A DNA stretch of 14,313 nucleotides from an uncultured Oscillospiraceae bacterium. GTDB taxonomy: Bacteria; Bacillota; Clostridia; Oscillospirales; Oscillospiraceae. Positions 1 through 6,182 of the stretch are shown here, one piece after another. The translations under genes and the position numbers were made by a program. A model generated the notes under the pieces. It was not told the origin of the DNA, made no database searches, and saw only the letters and a list, made by a program, of their open reading frames with translations. Position 1 is the first letter of the stretch; each line of letters starts with the position of its first letter. Where the stretch lies: the NCBI GenBank assembly GCA_910587205.1, contig CAJULZ010000073.1:1-14313 (forward strand), given 5' to 3'.

Positions 1-9
1 GTCCCTCTA

Positions 10-38
10 ATTATATCATATTTTTGGCGGCTTTGGAG
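10..38 (-). promoter_or_regulatory. Possible extended -10 promoter reading out of the window to the left
   Basis: On the minus strand a perfect TATAAT (10-15) is preceded by TGA, giving an extended -10 (TGATATAAT). The region where a -35 would lie (33-38, CTCCAA) is poor. It sits downstream of the replication gene and would drive the next gene of the element beyond the window edge. The AT-rich stretch contrasts with the GC-rich surroundings. The target gene is not visible. Confidence 0.35.
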
Positions 39-72
39 CTGCTTTGTCAACAGCCTCACGGTGAGATTTATT

Positions 73-426
73 TCAGCCAAAGTCATGCCGTACCGCGGCG
101 GAATAGTAAGGGCCCATCGTCACCGGCGCATTGTAAAGCGCCGTGAGAAGATAGGCCCGGATGGTGTTGATTTTCGTGGTGGTCTGGCGCATGGTCTCGA
201 TGATGTACTCGATGTGGGTGCTGTCCAGCCTTCGCAACCGCTGTTTCACCATGTCCGCTGGCAGGTTCTCGCCAGCAATCCGCAGGGCGGGGGCGGTGCT
301 GCCCAGCACATCTACCACCAGCTCCAAAAGGCTGTCCACATCGTCATAGGGGTGGGCCCGCCGCAGGTTCTCAAAGTCTATATTTGCCTTGACTTCCTCC
401 CTCAATTCGTATCGATCCATCCCCAT
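73..426 (-). CDS. C-terminal (DUF6017-type) part of split replication initiator RepA
   Basis: This reading frame encodes the C-terminal domain that, in clostridial mobile-element RepA proteins, is normally fused behind the RepA N-terminal domain. Recognisable family features are the ELREEVKANIDF opening, a central helical block, HIEYIIETM, TTKINTIRAYLLTALYNAPVTM and the end YYSAAVRHDFG. The ATG at 426 overlaps the end of the upstream frame (stop at 402), but no clear ribosome binding site precedes it. The same frame is open further upstream to about 534. There it reads a typical linker (EVEKIDPNHTKGNQTDFNHP, then PSIFPPKPHGG), so the true protein is probably one polypeptide continued from the frame above by a -1 shift. 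Fused length would be about 299 residues, normal for the family. Either a programmed frameshift, a disabling A-run deletion or a sequencing error explains the split. Function of the domain is unknown; a role in replication or element maintenance is inferred. Confidence 0.75.
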   Translation of the reverse strand: MGMDRYELREEVKANIDFENLRRAHPYDDVDSLLELVVDVLGSTAPALRIAGENLPADMVKQRLRRLDSTHIEYIIETMRQTTTKINTIRAYLLTALYNAPVTMGPYYSAAVRHDFG

Positions 427-971
427 GGCCCCGCCGTGGGGCTTGGGGGGAAAGATGGATGGATCAGGGTGGTTAAAATCAGTTTGATTTCCCTTAGTAT
501 GATTTGGGTCGATTTTTTCGACCTCTTGAGGTGGTTTTTTTCGACCTCTGAGTGGGGCATGAAAAAATCCGGGGGCGGCGGGGCCTGCTCCGGGGGTGTT
601 GTCCGAGTGGTGAACCGCTTGACATAGAGCTTGGTGGGGCGGCCCTGGCCCTGCTTGACACGTTCCACCAAACCGATCCCCTTCTTCTGATCCAGCTCGG
701 CCAGCAGTTTCATAGCCTTATCCCGTCCGCAGCACATATCCCCGCATATCTCGTCCACGGTGTAGTAGATATAGACGCACCCGTACTCATCATACCAGCT
801 ATTTTTTGCGGACCGGCCCATGCGGTCCAGCAGCATACCATAGAGCAGCTTGGCGTTGGTGGAAACGTGCTTGAATTTCTGATCCGTGATCAATAGGCGG
901 GGGATTTTGAAATAGATAAATTCTTCTGATTCTGCGCCATAGAAATAGTCCGATAGAATGACTTCCTGCAT
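402..971 (-). CDS. repA: Replication initiator protein A, N-terminal domain (frameshifted reading)
   Basis: This is a RepA N-terminal-domain protein of the type found on Firmicutes plasmids and integrative/conjugative elements. It is a winged-helix DNA-binding initiator that recognises the element's origin. Visible family signatures include YFYGAESEEFIYFKIPRLL near residues 8-26, then the STNAKLLYGMLLDRM helix, YDEYGCVYIYYTVDEI, GRDKAMKLLAELD and the wing GQGRPTKLYVKRF. I chose the ATG at 971 over the upstream ATG at 1013 because AAGGAGG lies 7 nt before it and homologues begin this way. From the A7 run at 535-541 onward this frame leaves the family sequence and ends at 402 in an unrelated tail; the homologous linker and C-terminal domain continue in the -1 frame. 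The gene marks the edge of a mobile element extending left of the window. The leader carries a strong hairpin at 994-1027. Confidence 0.85.
   Translation of the reverse strand: MQEVILSDYFYGAESEEFIYFKIPRLLITDQKFKHVSTNAKLLYGMLLDRMGRSAKNSWYDEYGCVYIYYTVDEICGDMCCGRDKAMKLLAELDQKKGIGLVERVKQGQGRPTKLYVKRFTTRTTPPEQAPPPPDFFMPHSEVEKNHLKRSKKSTQIILREIKLILTTLIHPSFPPSPTAGPWGWIDTN
507..540 (-). promoter_or_regulatory. Candidate -1 ribosomal frameshift site in repA
   Basis: On the minus strand the repA zero frame reads GAA AAA AAC, containing the heptamer A AAA AAC (540-534), which fits the X XXY YYZ slippery consensus. A -1 slip there continues directly into the family-like linker and the DUF6017 domain. About 10 nt downstream lies a short stem-loop, GGTCGA (523-518) pairing with TCGACC (512-507) around five A residues. 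It is weak for a stimulator, so a fixed 1-nt deletion or read error in the A-run remains the simplest alternative. Confidence 0.45.
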
Positions 972-993
972 GGCTGGCCCTCCTTCGGGAAAT

Positions 994-1027
994 GAAAAGA
1001 GCACGATGGTCACATCGCGCTCTTTTC
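994..1027 (-). terminator. Strong hairpin (attenuator-like) in repA leader
   Basis: As minus-strand RNA this forms a 15-bp stem with one G-U pair and a UGAC loop. The 3' arm ends in GCUCUUUUC, followed by AUUU. It ends 23 nt before the repA start codon. Its place between a presumed upstream promoter and the repA ribosome binding site suggests attenuation-type copy control or insulation from upstream transcription. Such control is known for initiator genes of some Gram-positive plasmids, but no antisense promoter was identified here. Confidence 0.6.
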
Positions 1028-1152
1028 GGGGTATTAAATTGTGTCACATTGGCATGGTCTTTCGGTGATTGCCTGGTTTTTTATCGGGTTTTGTATGGTT
1101 CTTTATCAACCATGCCCCCATGGAAAGCGAGGTTTTTTTGATCCCATCCCCG

Positions 1153-1797
1153 TCAAGTGCGCGCGCTCTCCAGCCCGCCCTGCTCCCGCAGGCCCCGGGC
1201 GGCCTCGTCCAGCTCACCCACCCGGTCCGCGGCCCTGCCCAGCGCCTGGGCCTGGGCCAGCAGCTCGTCCATCCCCCGGCGCAGCACGCCGTACTGCTCC
1301 AGCACACCGTCCAGCCACTGCTGGGTTTCGGCGCGGACGCGCTCCGCCTCCGCCTGGGCCTCGTCCACGGTGTCCTGGGCCCTGCGGTGGGCGTCCAGCT
1401 CTACGGTGGCCACCCGGTCCTTCAGCTGGGCATAGCTGGCCGCCATGGGCTCCAGCGTGCCCACCTGGTTTTGCAGCCGTTCCAGCTCCCTCCGGGCCAC
1501 CGCCAGCTTGGACTCCGTCTGGGACAGTTCTCCCCGCAGCTTGGCCAGCGTCCTGGTGGATGTCTCCAGGGAGGCGCGCACCTTGGCCTCCTCCGCGGCG
1601 GCGCCGCTCTTTTCGTCCTCCGCGCCGGACAGGGCGGCCTCCAGCTCCTTTCCCCGCCCCTCCTCCTGGTCCAGCCTTTCCTGGAGCTCCTCCAGCTCCA
1701 GGCGGTGGGCCTCGGCGGCCTGCTCGATATACTGCTGCACATCCCGGCGGTTGAAGCCCCACAGGGCGGTGCGGAATTTCTGGATGACCGTGTCCAT
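1153..1797 (-). CDS. DivIVA-like coiled-coil protein
   Basis: The protein has 214 residues and is almost entirely helical and charged. The first 20 residues (FRTALWGFNRRDVQQYIEQ) resemble the short N-terminal membrane-targeting segment of DivIVA/GpsB proteins, which recognise curved membrane at division sites and poles. The remainder is a long coiled coil rich in Glu, Arg, Ala and Leu (roughly residues 20-130 and 140-205). There is no transmembrane helix and no signal peptide. The start at 1797 is preceded by GAGGGG with 5-nt spacing; ATGs at 1830 and 1818 lack this. A promoter sits at 1840-1868. A role in cell division, polarity or sporulation is inferred only from the N-terminal motif. A generic coiled-coil structural protein is the alternative. 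No clear terminator follows it. Confidence 0.7.
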   Translation of the reverse strand: MDTVIQKFRTALWGFNRRDVQQYIEQAAEAHRLELEELQERLDQEEGRGKELEAALSGAEDEKSGAAAEEAKVRASLETSTRTLAKLRGELSQTESKLAVARRELERLQNQVGTLEPMAASYAQLKDRVATVELDAHRRAQDTVDEAQAEAERVRAETQQWLDGVLEQYGVLRRGMDELLAQAQALGRAADRVGELDEAARGLREQGGLESART

Positions 1798-1839
1798 CCT
1801 GTCCCCTCTTTTCTTCATGTCGTGCGGCACATTGCTGTT

Positions 1840-1868
1840 ATTCTACCACACCCCGCCCCCGCTGGCAA
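1840..1868 (-). promoter_or_regulatory. Sigma-A-type promoter for the DivIVA-like gene
   Basis: On the minus strand there is TTGCCA (1868-1863), a 17-bp spacer and TAGAAT (1845-1840) with an upstream TG (extended -10). It lies about 40 bp before the start codon and diverges from the antiporter promoter. Confidence 0.7.
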
Positions 1869-1895
1869 TCCTTTGGAAGAAATTTGACAATATCA

Positions 1896-1925
1896 TTGAC
1901 AAAAGGCCGTCTTTTGCGGTACGAT
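1896..1925 (+). promoter_or_regulatory. Promoter for the antiporter with inverted repeat in the spacer
   Basis: A perfect TTGACA (1896-1901) is followed by 18 bp and TACGAT (1920-1925). A second TTGACA lies exactly 12 bp upstream (1884-1889). Between the boxes is an inverted repeat, CAAAAG (1900-1905) and CTTTTG (1911-1916) with a 5-nt gap, a possible operator. The leader to the start codon is about 70 nt and GC-rich. Confidence 0.65.
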
Positions 1926-2004
1926 ACACGGGTGATTTGCCGCCGCGCGGCAGCGCGCTTTTACATTTGGGCCCCGCCCCCGCGGACCCTTGGAGGTCAT
2001 GACA

Positions 2005-2967
2005 ATGCTCATTCCGGTCCTTCTCTTTGCCGTCGGCCTGGTATTTCTCATCAAGGGTGGCGACTGGTTCGTGGACGCTGCCACCTCCATCGCCCGGCGG
2101 TTCCGCCTGCCCGAGCTGCTCATCGGCGCCACGGTGGTATCCATCGGCACCACCCTGCCGGAGGTGATGGTGTCCACCACCTCCGCCCTGTCCGGCCACG
2201 GGGAGATTGCTTACGGCAACGCCATCGGCTCGGTGATCTGCAATACCGCCCTCATCGCCGCCGTCACCGTAGCTATCCGCCCCGGCAAGGTGGACCCCAA
2301 ATCCCTGCGCCTGCCGGTTGCCTTTTTCTTCACCGCCGCCGCCATCTACGCCGGCGTCGCCTACACCACCGGCTATTTCAGCCGGATTACGGGCATTATC
2401 TTCCTGACCATGTTCGTGGCGTACATGATCGCCACCGTGTGGCAGATGAAGTCCCACTCGCAGACCGTCCGCCCCGAACCGGCGGCGGAGGACGGCTCCA
2501 TCGTGAAGGACCTGGTGCTGCTGGTGGCGGGGGCGGCCCTCATCGCGGTGGGGGCGGACCTGCTGGTGGACAACGGCACCCTGATCGCCCAGGCGTTGGG
2601 CGTGCCCGAATCGGTGATCGCCCTCACCTTTGTGGCCCTGGGCACCTCCCTGCCCGAGCTGGTCACCGCCATCACCTCCCTGGCCAAGGGCCACGGGGCG
2701 CTGTCCCTGGGCAACGTCATCGGAGCCAACCTGTTCAACCTGGTGCTGGTGTCCGGCGTGTCCGTTACCCTGGCCCCCTTCCCCATCCCCCAGGGCTCCG
2801 TCATCGCGGGCTATAACGCCTCCCTCGTGCTGGACATCCCGGTGATGTTCCTGGTGATGGCGCTGCTCACCCTCCCCGCCCTGTCCCGGGGGAAGCTCCG
2901 CCGCGTCCAGGGGATCGTCCTGCTGGCCATCTACGCCGCGTTCTGCGCGGTGCAGTTCACCATGTAA
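2005..2967 (+). CDS. Calcium/sodium antiporter, CaCA family (YrbG-like)
   Basis: This is a polytopic membrane protein of 320 residues, the usual size for bacterial K-independent Na/Ca exchangers, with about ten hydrophobic segments. Both signature alpha-repeats are present: GATVVSIGTTLPEVMVSTTS with downstream GNAIGSVICN in the first half, and ALTFVALGTSLPELVTAITS with GNVIGANLFN in the second. The acidic Glu in TLPE/SLPE and the Asn residues of the GN..G motifs form the Ca/Na binding sites in the family. It would exchange Ca (or another divalent cation) for Na or H across the membrane, usually export. I chose ATG 2005 because GGAGG (1992-1996) is 8 nt upstream; TTG 1990 and ATG 1999 are too close to or inside it. 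It is monocistronic: own promoter at 1896 and a strong terminator at 2975. Ion specificity cannot be read from sequence. Confidence 0.93.
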   Translation: MLIPVLLFAVGLVFLIKGGDWFVDAATSIARRFRLPELLIGATVVSIGTTLPEVMVSTTSALSGHGEIAYGNAIGSVICNTALIAAVTVAIRPGKVDPKSLRLPVAFFFTAAAIYAGVAYTTGYFSRITGIIFLTMFVAYMIATVWQMKSHSQTVRPEPAAEDGSIVKDLVLLVAGAALIAVGADLLVDNGTLIAQALGVPESVIALTFVALGTSLPELVTAITSLAKGHGALSLGNVIGANLFNLVLVSGVSVTLAPFPIPQGSVIAGYNASLVLDIPVMFLVMALLTLPALSRGKLRRVQGIVLLAIYAAFCAVQFTM

Positions 2968-2974
2968 CCCTCCC

Positions 2975-3007
2975 GCGGGGCCGGATATTGTCCGGCCCCG
3001 CTTTTTT
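2975..3007 (+). terminator. Rho-independent terminator of the antiporter gene
   Basis: A perfect 11-bp GC-rich stem (2975-2985 with 2991-3001, 5-nt loop TATTG) is followed by six T residues. It lies directly after the stop codon. Confidence 0.95.
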
Positions 3008-3065
3008 GGGGATGATCCCCATCCGGGCCGGGGGCGGAAGCCTGGAAAAACAGCAGATACACGGA

Positions 3066-3094
3066 TTGATTTTTGCCACGCGCTGTGCTAAACT
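3066..3094 (+). promoter_or_regulatory. Promoter for the esterase cluster
   Basis: TTGATT (3066-3071), 17 bp, then TAAACT (3089-3094) with TG one base upstream (extended -10). It lies about 50 bp ahead of the first esterase, after the antiporter terminator, in an AT-richer patch. Confidence 0.55.
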
Positions 3095-3142
3095 ATTTAT
3101 TGATTTAAAGTGACGCTTTGAAGCGGGAAAGGGTCATGCACC

Positions 3143-3910
3143 ATGATCGACAGTTGGGAACTCACCATTCCGGAACTCACCGGGGACGAACCTCGCCGCG
3201 CCTACGTCTACCTCCCTGATTCCTGGGAGCAGGACCAGGGCCTGCGCTACCCGGTGCTGTATATGTTTGACGGCCACAACGTGTTCTTCGACGAGGACGC
3301 CACCTTCGGCAAGAGCTGGGGCCTTGGGGAGTACTTAGACGCCACGGAAACCCAGGTCATTGTGGCGGCAGTGGAGTGCAACCACCATCCCGACAACGGC
3401 CGGCTGAGCGAGTACTCCCCCTTCACCTTCCGCACCCCCCAGTTTAAAAAGGTGGTGGGCCGGGGAAAACTCACCATGGACTGGCTGACCACCGTGTTCA
3501 AATCCGAGATTGACCGGGAGTTCCCCACCCTTCCCGGACGGGAGGACACCTTCATCGCCGGCAGTTCCATGGGCGGGCTGATGAGCCTGTACGCCCTGCT
3601 GGAATATAACCACGTCTTTTCCCGTGCGGCGGCGCTGTCCCCCTCCCTCTGGGTTTCCCCGGGCAAGGTGGAATCCCTGATCCGCTCCGCCCACCCCGCG
3701 CCGGGTACGGTTCTGTACATGGACTACGGCTCGGAGGAGCTGGGCAACCACAGCGGGATGCTCCGCCGTCTGAACGGCGCGGCGGGGCTGCTGCTGGACA
3801 AGCGGATTTTCTTGGACTTCCGCATTGTCCCCGGCGGGGAGCACTCCGAGGCCAGCTGGGAACGGCAGATCCCATTTTTTATGAGCACCCTGCTCTACGG
3901 GCGGGAATAG
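3143..3910 (+). CDS. Alpha/beta-hydrolase esterase (esterase D / Fes-like family)
   Basis: The protein has 255 residues, no signal peptide and is predicted cytoplasmic. The fold starts with strands around YVYLPDSW and RYPVLYMFDGHNVFFD. The nucleophile elbow is GSSMGG, with Ser142 the likely catalytic serine. A His near residue 234 (GGEHSEASW) and an acidic residue near 194-199 (MDYGSEE) complete a plausible triad. This is the putative-esterase family that includes S-formylglutathione hydrolase, siderophore esterases and acyltransferases, so the substrate cannot be assigned. The start is supported by AAAGGG 9 nt upstream. It is followed after 31 nt by a second esterase with its own ribosome binding site, so the two are probably co-transcribed. 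The pair plus the ATP-grasp ligase suggests a shared small-molecule pathway involving ester or amide bonds (inference). Confidence 0.88.
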   Translation: MIDSWELTIPELTGDEPRRAYVYLPDSWEQDQGLRYPVLYMFDGHNVFFDEDATFGKSWGLGEYLDATETQVIVAAVECNHHPDNGRLSEYSPFTFRTPQFKKVVGRGKLTMDWLTTVFKSEIDREFPTLPGREDTFIAGSSMGGLMSLYALLEYNHVFSRAAALSPSLWVSPGKVESLIRSAHPAPGTVLYMDYGSEELGNHSGMLRRLNGAAGLLLDKRIFLDFRIVPGGEHSEASWERQIPFFMSTLLYGRE

Positions 3911-3941
3911 GACCCAACCTGACAAACGGAGGGATACAACC

Positions 3942-4700
3942 ATGGAAACGCAGTATTTTAAAGACTACAGCCGCATCCTGGGCCGGGACATGGAGATGAA
4001 GGTATACGGCCACGGGGGCCGTCCGGTGCTGTTCATCCCCTGCCAGGACGGGCGGTTCTTCGACTTTGAAAACTTCAAAATGACCGACGCCTGGGCGCCC
4101 TGGATTGAGTCGGGCCAGGTGATGGTGTTCTCCATCGACACCATAGACAAGGAGACCTGGTCGGACAAGTGGAGCGATCCCTACTGGCGCATCCGCCGGT
4201 ACGAGCAGTGGATCGCCTACATCACCGACGAGGTGGTGCCCTTCATCCGCGCTATGGTAAACGGCCGCAACGGCTGGACGGGGGAGCCGGGGGTGATGAC
4301 CTTTGGGTGCAGCCTGGGGGCCACCCACGCCCTCAACCTGTTCCTGCGCCGCCCGGACCTGTTCGACCGGGTGCTGGCCCTGAGCGGCATCTACACCGCC
4401 GCCTACGGCTTTGACAACTACATGGACGAGGTGGTATACCGCAATTCCCCGGTGCACTACTTGGCAGACATGCCCGCCGACCACCCCTTCATCCAGCTCT
4501 ACAACCGGAAGAAGGGGGTCGTCTGCGTGGGCCAAGGGCCCTGGGAGATCCCGGAGACCACCCGGCAGCTGGCGGACATCTGTCACCGGAAGGACATCCA
4601 CCTGTGGGTGGACTTCTGGGGCTGGGACGTGGCCCACGACTGGGACTGGTGGTACAAGCAGGTGGCCTATTTCGCGCCCTACCTGCTGGATCAGGAGTAA
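3942..4700 (+). CDS. Second alpha/beta-hydrolase esterase family protein
   Basis: The protein has 252 residues. It belongs to the esterase superfamily but diverges strongly from the preceding one, so the two do not look like a recent duplication. The N-terminus (YSRILGRDMEMKVYGHGGRP, then VLFIPCQDGRFFDFENF) is followed by the nucleophile elbow GCSLG around Ser124. A late WDVAHDWDWW supplies the likely catalytic His near residue 232. The C-terminal half is unusually rich in aromatic residues, especially Trp and Tyr. No signal peptide or membrane helix is seen. GGAGGG precedes the start with about 8-nt spacing. Its substrate is unknown. The next gene follows after 207 nt of hairpin-rich DNA, so read-through to the ATP-grasp gene is possible but not certain. 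Confidence 0.85.
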   Translation: METQYFKDYSRILGRDMEMKVYGHGGRPVLFIPCQDGRFFDFENFKMTDAWAPWIESGQVMVFSIDTIDKETWSDKWSDPYWRIRRYEQWIAYITDEVVPFIRAMVNGRNGWTGEPGVMTFGCSLGATHALNLFLRRPDLFDRVLALSGIYTAAYGFDNYMDEVVYRNSPVHYLADMPADHPFIQLYNRKKGVVCVGQGPWEIPETTRQLADICHRKDIHLWVDFWGWDVAHDWDWWYKQVAYFAPYLLDQE

Positions 4701-4706
4701 TCCTGC

Positions 4707-4789
4707 ATCTTGCAAGATTCCGCCCCTTTTCGCCCTCCGCCCTCCCCCGCCGGGCGGGATGCCCGGATCTTGCAAAATGCAAGATCCGG
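4707..4789 (+). repeat. Repeated palindromes (ATCTTGCA motif) between esterase 2 and the ATP-grasp gene
   Basis: ATCTTGCAAGAT at 4707-4718 is a perfect 12-bp palindrome. At 4763-4789 the same motif recurs as a perfect 12-bp stem (CCGGATCTTGCA, loop AAA, reverse complement). The rest of the 207-bp gap (4701-4907) is GC-rich, with a small GGGGG-ATTT-CCCCC hairpin at 4837-4850 and no ORF of note. The 11-mer CCGGATCTTGC also occurs inside the repeat units at 7771-8046. An operator pair, an RNA processing signal or a degenerate repeat element are all possible. Confidence 0.55.
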
Positions 4790-4907
4790 ATCCGTGGGCG
4801 CCCAGGGGCCGGCCGTGCAGCCCCAGGCAAAAAACCGGGGGATTTCCCCCAAAAAAAGCGCCTGTTTTTGACCTCCGCAAGCTAAAAAAGAGAGAAGGGA
4901 CAGCCCT

Positions 4908-6113
4908 ATGAAAAATGTGATCTTCATTTCCCCCAACTTCCCCACCAACTACTGGCAGTTCTGCCGGGAGCTGAAAAGCAATGGCATGAATGTGCTGGGT
5001 ATCGGCGACGCCCCCTACGACGAGCTGCGGCCTGAGCTGAAGGACAGCCTGGCGGAGTACTACAAAGTGGGCAGCCTGGAAAACTACGACGAGGTATACC
5101 GCGCCGTGGCCTACTTCATCTTCAGGCACGGCCGGGTGGACTGGCTGGAGTCCAACAACGAGTACTGGCTGGAGCGGGACGCCCGGCTGCGCACCGATTT
5201 TCACATCACTTCCGGCTTTCAAACGGACGATATCCCCCGGATCAAGTACAAATCCAAGATGAAAGCGTACTATGAGAAGGCGGGCATCCCCACCGCCCGC
5301 TACCACCTGGTGGACGATGAAAAGAGCTGCATGGCCTTTATCAAGCAGGTGGGCTGGCCAGTGGTGGTCAAGCCGGACAACGGCGTGGGCGCCTCCGACA
5401 CCCACAAGCTGTCCAACGAGGCCGATTTGAAACGGTTCCTGGAGCACCGCGGGGCGGGCGTCCCCTATATCATGGAGGAGTTCATCCACGCCGAGGTGAA
5501 TTCCTACGACGCCATCATCGACTCCCAGGGGAACCCCATTTTCGAGACGGGGAACGTCACCCCCATGTCCATCATGGACATCGTCAACGATGAGGACAAT
5601 TCCATCTACTACATCGTCAAAGACCTCCCCGCCGACACCCGCAAAGCCGGCCGGGCCACCGTCAAGAGCTTTGGCGTGAAAAGCCGCTTTGTCCACTTTG
5701 AGTTTTTCCGCCTCACCCAGGACCAGGAGGGCATGGGCAAAAAGGGGGATGTGGTAGCCCTGGAGGTGAACATGCGCCCCTGCGGCGGGTTCAGCCCCGA
5801 CATGATGAACTTCGCCAACTCCACCAACGTGTACAAGATCTGGGCGGACATGGTCGCCTTTGACAAATCCACTCTGGATACAGGAGAGCACGCTTTCTGC
5901 GCCTACGCCGGACGGCGGGACGGCAAGGACTTTGCCTTGGACCACGAGACAGTTATGGAAAAATATGGCAGTTCTATGAAGATGGTAGGCCGCATTCCCG
6001 ACGTGCTGGCGGACGCTATGGGCAACCAGATGTATGTGGCCACCTTCCCCACCAAGCGGGCGCTGGACGCCTTTTACAAGGATATGCTCAAACTGAAAAA
6101 GGGGCCAAAGTAA
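4908..6113 (+). CDS. ATP-grasp domain ligase
   Basis: The protein has 401 residues and is soluble. The N-terminal part (IFISPNFPTNYWQFCRELKS, residues 5-24) is a pre-ATP-grasp Rossmann-like domain. The ATP-grasp fold follows: KYKSKMKAYYEKAGIPTARY (114-132), the ATP-binding lysine strand PVVVKPDNGVGASDT (151-165), the adenine-site strand YIMEEFIHAEVNSYD (187-201) and the Mg-binding EVNMRPCGG (286-294). This superfamily activates a carboxylate as acyl phosphate and joins it to an amine, thiol or other acid. It resembles carboxylate-amine ligases of unknown substrate rather than a named biosynthetic enzyme such as D-Ala-D-Ala ligase or carbamoyl-phosphate synthase. The start has AGAAGGGA about 9 nt upstream. 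Following two esterases, it may make the bond that one of them later cleaves or transfers (inference). Confidence 0.88.
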   Translation: MKNVIFISPNFPTNYWQFCRELKSNGMNVLGIGDAPYDELRPELKDSLAEYYKVGSLENYDEVYRAVAYFIFRHGRVDWLESNNEYWLERDARLRTDFHITSGFQTDDIPRIKYKSKMKAYYEKAGIPTARYHLVDDEKSCMAFIKQVGWPVVVKPDNGVGASDTHKLSNEADLKRFLEHRGAGVPYIMEEFIHAEVNSYDAIIDSQGNPIFETGNVTPMSIMDIVNDEDNSIYYIVKDLPADTRKAGRATVKSFGVKSRFVHFEFFRLTQDQEGMGKKGDVVALEVNMRPCGGFSPDMMNFANSTNVYKIWADMVAFDKSTLDTGEHAFCAYAGRRDGKDFALDHETVMEKYGSSMKMVGRIPDVLADAMGNQMYVATFPTKRALDAFYKDMLKLKKGPK

Positions 6114-6119
6114 AACACC

Positions 6120-6135
6120 CGTTTCACGTGAAACA
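6120..6135. promoter_or_regulatory. parS: parS-like ParB/Spo0J binding site
   Basis: CGTTTCACGTGAAACA matches 15 of 16 bases of the conserved bacterial parS palindrome TGTTTCACGTGAAACA; only the first base differs. The inner 14 bp are a perfect palindrome. It lies 6 bp after the ATP-grasp stop codon and just before the terminator stem, outside coding sequence. parS sites load ParB as a CTP-dependent clamp for chromosome segregation and SMC recruitment, and cluster around the replication origin in most bacteria. Confidence 0.85.
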
Positions 6136-6145
6136 TCTTTTCTAT

Positions 6146-6182
6146 CCCGCGCCGGAATTTTTTCCAGGCGCGGGATTTTTTT
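6146..6182 (+). terminator. Rho-independent terminator of the esterase / ATP-grasp cluster
   Basis: CCCGCGCC (6146-6153) pairs with GGCGCGGG (6167-6174). Inside it GGAA pairs with TTCC around TTTT, with one bulged A. Seven T residues follow (6176-6182). Confidence 0.93.

Noticed and set aside
1041..1754. Plus-strand Pro/Arg-rich open frame opposite the DivIVA-like gene
   Set aside because: It is an antisense shadow with extreme composition, no ribosome binding site and no motif.
1926..2004. Metal riboswitch (yybP-ykoY type) ahead of the antiporter
   Set aside because: The leader is only about 75 nt, and I see no sequence resembling the conserved core of that class; only a small GC-rich hairpin is present.
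4837..4850. GGGGG-ATTT-CCCCC hairpin as a terminator after esterase 2
   Set aside because: The stem is 5 bp and is followed by A residues on the plus strand. On the minus strand a T-run exists, but no minus-strand gene ends there.
3879..5945. A 688-codon minus-strand open frame across the esterase and ATP-grasp genes
   Set aside because: It is antisense to two recognised genes, low in complexity and crosses the hairpin-rich intergenic gap; codon bias explains the lack of stops.
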